From UKL13-2 sp964417885 (GTDB lineage: Bacteria; Pseudomonadota; Gammaproteobacteria; Burkholderiales; Usitatibacteraceae), in assembly GCA_964417885.1 (NCBI GenBank), contig CAYQKN010000014.1, forward strand, positions 1 through 44,434: a stretch of DNA of 44,434 nucleotides, given 5' to 3'. This document shows, in pieces, positions 41,139 to 44,434 of the stretch. Every line of letters starts with the position of its first letter. Within the stretch, counting starts at the first letter, position 1. The position numbers were made by a program, and so were the translations under genes. Below the pieces are notes generated by a model. It did not search any database and was not told the origin of the DNA. It saw only the letters and a program-made list of their open reading frames with translations.

Positions 41139-41828
41139 ATGAGCAAAAACCTTTACCAAATCATCGGTGTATCACGCGACGCCGCGCCCGAGGCGATCAT
41201 CGCCGCCGCACAGTCGCGAATGGAAGCGCTCAAGCGCGCGCACCACAGCGGCGACCCGCAGGCGGCAACCGAATCGTTCGCGCTGAAGGAGGCGTTCAGC
41301 ATCCTGCGCGATCCGGCCAAGCGCGCGGCCTACGACGCCCGGCTGGACGCGGCTGCCGCGGCGTCCGCACCGGCAGCCGATCCAGTATGGCGGCGCGAAC
41401 ATGAGCAACCGATGCCGCCCGGCGTGGCAGGCGACCTGGTGATCTACCGCGACGGCGAGGAGCCGGACGAGGACCCGTTCAAGAAGCTGGTGGCATTGGC
41501 CATCACTGCCTGCCTGATAGCGGCGTGGGTCGGGCAACGGGCCTACCGGGCGGAACTGAATCGGCTGGACCGCGCCACCGCCGATGCCGCGCACGCCTTT
41601 GACGCGCGTGGCTGGATTCGCACCCTGGGGCCGGCAAAAACGCTGGTGGCCGAAGATGACCGCGCGGCGGACGCGCCGAAGCCGTTCTCCCTGGAGGAAT
41701 TCGAGCGCGAACAGGAACGCCGCGATGCGGACATGCGGCGCCGGATGGAACGCGAGCGTCGCGATTACAACGCCCAGCAGCAGCGCGAAGAACGCGACAA
41801 CCAGCTGCGGCTGATGCGCGGCTACTGA
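41139..41828 (+). CDS. J-domain-like membrane protein lacking HPD
   Basis: A 229-residue protein with an N-terminal J-like domain (about 1-70; LYQIIGVSRDAAPEAIIAAA, FSILRDPAKRAAYDARL). The HPD loop that activates DnaK is absent: the segment reads RAHHSGDPQ at 33-41. One transmembrane helix follows (about 117-132, LVALAITACLIAAWVG), then a periplasmic or cytoplasmic part and a highly charged helical tail with Arg/Glu repeats (about 185-225), probably coiled coil. Its stop overlaps the ribosome binding site of the next gene. A TG-C-TATCCT extended -10-like element lies at 41103-41111. Function unknown. Confidence 0.82.
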   Translation: MSKNLYQIIGVSRDAAPEAIIAAAQSRMEALKRAHHSGDPQAATESFALKEAFSILRDPAKRAAYDARLDAAAAASAPAADPVWRREHEQPMPPGVAGDLVIYRDGEEPDEDPFKKLVALAITACLIAAWVGQRAYRAELNRLDRATADAAHAFDARGWIRTLGPAKTLVAEDDRAADAPKPFSLEEFEREQERRDADMRRRMERERRDYNAQQQREERDNQLRLMRGY

Positions 41829-41838
41829 GGTGCCACTG

Positions 41839-42282
41839 ATGACCAAATTGCACTACGCCCTCTATGCCGTGCTGTTCACCATCGTCGCCCTGTTTGCCGG
41901 CTGGCAGGGCGGCACCGCGCTGGCGGCGCGGCAGCACAGCAGCCGGATGGACGATGCAGCGGCGCTGACCGCCCTGCTGGCTGAAACCGCCGACCGGCGC
42001 CAGGGACACATGGTCGATTCCGTCACCCGCATCGATCGCGTCATCGCCGAGGCTGATGTGCTGGCTTACCAGATCACCTGGCTGAACAGCGGCGACGAAA
42101 GCTCGCCCTTTCGCACCGGCAACCGGGCGCGCCAGTATCTGGTCGGGCGCATGTGCACCACGCCGGAAACCGCCTTTCTGTTGAGCAAGAATGTGAAGGT
42201 GCGGCTGGATTATCGCGACAGCAGCGGCAAGTCGCTGATGACGATTCCGATCGGCGCGGCCGATTGCGCCGGCGTGCGCTAG
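41839..42282 (+). CDS. Hypothetical single-pass membrane protein
   Basis: A 147-residue protein with an N-terminal hydrophobic segment (YALYAVLFTIVALFAGW, about 6-22), probably a membrane anchor or signal peptide. The rest is soluble, with VDSVTRIDRVIAEADVLAYQITWL and a Cys near each end of the C-terminal half (RMCTTPET, GAADCAGVR), which could form a disulfide outside the cytoplasm. I chose the ATG at 41839, since GAGG overlaps the upstream stop at suitable spacing; a GTG at 41830 is also possible. It should be cotranscribed with the J-like gene. I do not recognise the family. Confidence 0.75.
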   Translation: MTKLHYALYAVLFTIVALFAGWQGGTALAARQHSSRMDDAAALTALLAETADRRQGHMVDSVTRIDRVIAEADVLAYQITWLNSGDESSPFRTGNRARQYLVGRMCTTPETAFLLSKNVKVRLDYRDSSGKSLMTIPIGAADCAGVR

Positions 42283-42323
42283 CGCGGCATTCCGGCCCGT
42301 CGTAACTCGCCACCGGCGCCCGT

Positions 42324-43106
42324 TCAGGACGCGGCGGTCAGCACCTCAAGCATCGCCGCTGTTTCCGCGTCGGGTGTGCCGTCGAATCTTGCCGGCCGGT
42401 ATTTCATCTGGAAAGCCACCAGGCAATCGCGCGTGAGGTCATCGTATTCGCCGGTGACCGGCGTGGGAAAGCCGTGTCTGGCGAGCTTTTGCTGGAACCA
42501 GCCGATGTCCGGCAGTTGCGTTTCGAACTGCGGCTGGACTTGCGCCACCTGCATCGCGTCGGGCCAGATCACAAGGCCTTCGTCGGCCAGCCGCTTCCAG
42601 GGAAATTTCGGACCCGGATCCGGCTTGCGGTTGGGCGCGATGTCGCTGTGGGCGAGGACGCGATCGGGGCGGATCCGGTGCTCGGCGACGATCTTGCGGA
42701 CCAGCGCCACCACCGCATCGATCTGCGCCGGCGGATAATCGAACCACACCCGCCCGCCCGGCGTGTCCTTGTAGCCGAGATTGACGATCTCGATGCCGAT
42801 CGAGCTGGCATTGAGCGCCGTATAACCCTTCCAGTAGCTGACGCCGGCGTGATAGGCGCGGCGCGAATCCTCAACCAGCCGGTAGATGGTCGGCGGCGAA
42901 TCCTGCACCAGGTAATGGCTGCTGACCGGCCCCTCGGTCAGCGTCTTCAATGAGCCGTTGAATCCGCCGGCGGTGAAGTGGATGATCAGGAACTGGACGC
43001 GGCTGTCCTGGCTGGCAGCGGTATAGGTGCGGTCGATGTATGGCGTGGCGCAGCCGCCAATCAACGCCAGGACAGCAAGCAGCAGGGGGTACAGCAGGCG
43101 ATTCAT
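42324..43106 (-). CDS. amiD: AmiD-type N-acetylmuramoyl-L-alanine amidase, lipoprotein
   Basis: A 260-residue peptidoglycan amidase that cuts the bond between MurNAc and L-Ala, probably for wall recycling. The lipobox LIGGC (Cys19) predicts an outer-membrane lipoprotein. The amidase_2 domain (about 35-170) has zinc ligands His43 (IIHFTAGG), His153 (AHSDIAP) and Asp163 (KPDPGPKFPW), plus Glu106 (IGIEIVNLG). A peptidoglycan-binding domain (about 190-255) with FPTPVTGEYDD follows. It is convergent with the unknown membrane protein gene across 41 bases. Confidence 0.92.
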   Translation of the reverse strand: MNRLLYPLLLAVLALIGGCATPYIDRTYTAASQDSRVQFLIIHFTAGGFNGSLKTLTEGPVSSHYLVQDSPPTIYRLVEDSRRAYHAGVSYWKGYTALNASSIGIEIVNLGYKDTPGGRVWFDYPPAQIDAVVALVRKIVAEHRIRPDRVLAHSDIAPNRKPDPGPKFPWKRLADEGLVIWPDAMQVAQVQPQFETQLPDIGWFQQKLARHGFPTPVTGEYDDLTRDCLVAFQMKYRPARFDGTPDAETAAMLEVLTAAS

Positions 43107-43202
43107 CGGCAGGCAGGCTCGTCGGCAAAGGTCCAGGCCACGAGTATAGATTCGCCGGCCGGTTCGCGCATCAGCGCCAACCGGCGTGTCGGGCGCAGCC
43201 GG

Positions 43203-43586
43203 CTAGCGCGCGTCGTCAACCATGCGGATGGTCGCCGCCTCGACCTCCTCGGCGACCTGAAGCAGCAGCGGATCCTGAGAAAGCGAGGACAGCATGCCAA
43301 CCGGCCGGATCAGGCCGATGCGCGTCTTGCCGTGCTCGGTGTAGACCGAAATGCGGCAAGGCAGCGCCATGTTGAGCCGCATGTCGGCGCTGAGCACCTT
43401 TGCCGCCTGCGCCGGGTTGCAGACTTCCAGCACCCGGCACTGCTCGGTGAACGCAACGCCCTTGCTGCGCAGCGTGTTGCCGAGATCGTGCACGTGCAGC
43501 ACGCCAAATCCGTGATGCTTGACCGCCGCCTCGAGATCGGCTGCGGCCTGCTCGAATGATTTGCTGCTGTCCGCGATGTAATACAT
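43203..43586 (-). CDS. DUF302 family protein
   Basis: A 127-residue soluble protein of the DUF302 fold, with FEQAAADLEAAVKHHGFGVLHVHDLGNTL at the start, split over the first helix and strand, VLEVCNPAQAAKVL around a conserved Cys, and LPCRISVYTEHGKTRIGLIRP. The family often occurs near redox and metal-resistance genes; its biochemical role is not established. It lies 38 bases downstream of the broken trxC gene in the same direction and may share its transcript. Confidence 0.88.
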   Translation of the reverse strand: MYYIADSSKSFEQAAADLEAAVKHHGFGVLHVHDLGNTLRSKGVAFTEQCRVLEVCNPAQAAKVLSADMRLNMALPCRISVYTEHGKTRIGLIRPVGMLSSLSQDPLLLQVAEEVEAATIRMVDDAR

Positions 43587-43624
43587 GGTTGTTTGCTCCG
43601 ATTATTTGTCGTGCATGGCTTGGG

Positions 43625-44065
43625 TTATGCCGCTTTCGGCGGCGTCGAAACGTGACGACGAATCCACGCCACCAGGTCGCCGGCCGGCAACACGCCCGAT
43701 AGACGGTCGACCTCGCGCCCGCCCTGGAACAGGATCAGGGTCGGGATGCTGCGAATTCCGTATTGCTGGCTGGCGCGCGGCGCGGCGTCGCTGTCGACCT
43801 TGACGAAGCGCACCTGCGGCAGTTGCGCCGCCGCGCGGGCAAACTGCGGCGCCATCATCTTGCACGGACCGCACCACTCGGCCCAGTAATCGGCGAACGC
43901 CGGCAATTGGGGGTGGGCGGGGAACTACGCCATTGCGGGATCACCACGCGCCACCGGCTCGGCGGCCATCAGCGGTGTCTTGCAGCGGCCGCACACCGGT
44001 CCCTGGGACAGGCGTTCGTCGGCGACGCGATTGGTGGTGCCGCACTGCGGGCAGGCGAGATGCAT
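43625..44065 (-). pseudogene. trxC: Thioredoxin 2 (TrxC) gene interrupted by in-frame TAG
   Basis: Over 147 codons the frame encodes a TrxC-type thioredoxin: an N-terminal zinc ribbon (Cys5, Cys8, Cys25, Cys28; ACPQCG and VCGRCKTP) and a thioredoxin domain with WCGPC (Cys65, Cys68) and SIPTLILFQGG with the cis-proline. Codon 47 is TAG (43927-43925). The two sides stay in the same frame and the total length fits the family, so this is a single-base nonsense change, not a frameshift. The start has a strong GAGGAG ribosome binding site. As written, translation gives a 46-residue zinc ribbon; the thioredoxin domain could restart at a TTG (43906). Sequencing error, real loss or amber readthrough are all possible. 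Confidence 0.8.
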
Positions 44066-44074
44066 TTTGACTCC

Positions 44075-44284
44075 TCAGCAGCCCGGCTCGATGCCAGCCT
44101 TGCGCAACAGGGTTTCCATCAGGCACCACTTGGTCAGTCCGCTCTGAAACAGGTTGGCGCCGACGAAGGCCGTGAACGCCAGCCACCACTGGTTGACGAA
44201 TATCGGGCTGCCGGGAATGCCCAGCGCCAGCGACAGCAGGATAAAAAGGCCGGCGACGATTCTGACGATGCGCCATGAGGTCAT
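44075..44284 (-). CDS. DUF2892 (YgaP-like) small membrane protein
   Basis: A 69-residue protein with two hydrophobic segments (IVAGLFILLSLALGI and WWLAFTAFVGANLFQSGL) and a C-terminal FQSGLTKWCLMETLLRKAG, matching the DUF2892 family, whose best-known relative is the membrane part of YgaP. One conserved Cys sits in KWCLME. Its ATG overlaps the stop of the upstream RND gene (ATGA), and trxC follows after 9 bases. The run RND pump-DUF2892-trxC-DUF302 should be one transcript; a link to thiol or metal stress is inferred. Confidence 0.88.
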   Translation of the reverse strand: MTSWRIVRIVAGLFILLSLALGIPGSPIFVNQWWLAFTAFVGANLFQSGLTKWCLMETLLRKAGIEPGC

Positions 44285-44434
44285 GATGTTTCTCCTTCAG
44301 GTTGGATGATGGCAGGGGTGCCCAGCCGTTTCCGGTAGGCGATGAAGTACAACAGCGGAATCACCACCAGCGTCAGCAGGGTGGAGACAAAAATGCCGAA
44401 GATCAGCGAAATGGCGAGCCCGTTGAAGATCGGG
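44281..44434 (-). CDS. RND efflux transporter, C-terminal end only
   Basis: The last 50 codons of a large inner-membrane RND pump. Visible are the final transmembrane helix and tail: FNGLAISLIFGIFVSTLLTL, VVIPLLYFIAYRKR and a short polar end GTPAIIQPEGETS. The motif GLAISLIFG...TLLTLVVIPLLY is typical of the last helices of AcrB/CzcA-type transporters. Most of the gene lies beyond the window, so the substrate class cannot be told. Its stop overlaps the DUF2892 start by 3 bases. Confidence 0.85.
   Translation of the reverse strand, partial: PIFNGLAISLIFGIFVSTLLTLVVIPLLYFIAYRKRLGTPAIIQPEGETS

Noticed and set aside
38764..41142. Very long plus-strand open frame (792 codons) opposite the S9 peptidase
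   Set aside because: It is an antisense frame made open by high GC; the composition is dominated by His, Arg, Val and Ala and no family motif is seen, while the opposite strand has a complete S9 peptidase with triad.
43625..44065. Frameshift as explanation of the broken trxC
   Set aside because: Both halves are in the same frame and the spacing fits the family; only codon 47 is a stop.

Overview
The window is about 44 kb of GC-rich, densely coded DNA from a betaproteobacterium. The evidence is: neighbourhoods typical of that class (aat-bpt with pyrD close by, a soluble RnfB next to nth, a methyltransferase-rnhA-dnaQ run divergent from gloB, a DUF1841 gene), a TAT-exported formate dehydrogenase with DUF3305/DUF3306 partners, a 3-hydroxybutyrate oligomer hydrolase (polyhydroxybutyrate use) and a PEP-CTERM protein (exosortase sorting). 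The genus cannot be told from the sequence. No rRNA, tRNA, CRISPR array, transposase or phage gene was seen.

Region 1 (1-13.3 kb) is a formate dehydrogenase and molybdenum-cofactor block. On the minus strand, from 6.6 kb down to the window edge, lie DUF3305, DUF3306, a multi-cluster ferredoxin-like protein, a TorD-type chaperone, a short TAT-signal protein and the catalytic subunit FdhA, which is cut by the edge. Divergent from them on the plus strand are moaA, a DUF2461 gene and then a tightly packed run: fdhD, a GFA-family gene, mobA, a 2'-5' RNA ligase-like gene, moeA and a Rieske-like TAT protein. MoaA, MobA and MoeA build the cofactor, FdhD sulfurates it, and the chaperone and iron-sulfur proteins probably help assemble or wire the exported enzyme.

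Region 2 (13.3-25.9 kb) is housekeeping: the N-degron transferases aat and bpt, a GAF-PAS-GAF-GGDEF-EAL signalling protein, pyrD, alanine dehydrogenase, an orphan rnfB, nth, DUF1841, two small periplasmic cytochromes c, dnaQ, rnhA, a methyltransferase, gloB and a GNAT acetyltransferase.

Region 3 (25.9-31.4 kb) holds two large exported proteins, a PQQ-type sugar dehydrogenase and a diheme cytochrome c. They share fibronectin-like domains and a homologous C-terminal module that ends in a dockerin-like repeat pair. A consensus-type CRP palindrome lies between them. They look like an extracytoplasmic dehydrogenase and its electron acceptor.

Region 4 (31.4-44.4 kb) is more accessory: a histidine phosphatase, a PEP-CTERM protein in a clearly AT-richer patch, an exported unknown, an acyltransferase, a lipoprotein-type 3HB-oligomer hydrolase, a VOC protein, unknown small genes, an S9 peptidase, a J-like membrane protein without HPD, an AmiD-type amidase, DUF302, a thioredoxin-2 gene broken by an in-frame TAG, a DUF2892 protein and the end of an RND efflux pump.

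The strongest unexplained signals are: (i) a family of about 66-68 bp palindromic repeats, four clear copies and one decayed, all in intergenic gaps; (ii) the shared C-terminal module of the dehydrogenase/cytochrome pair; (iii) the amber codon in trxC; and (iv) a possible ATT start with an ideal ribosome binding site for the formate-dehydrogenase-associated ferredoxin.
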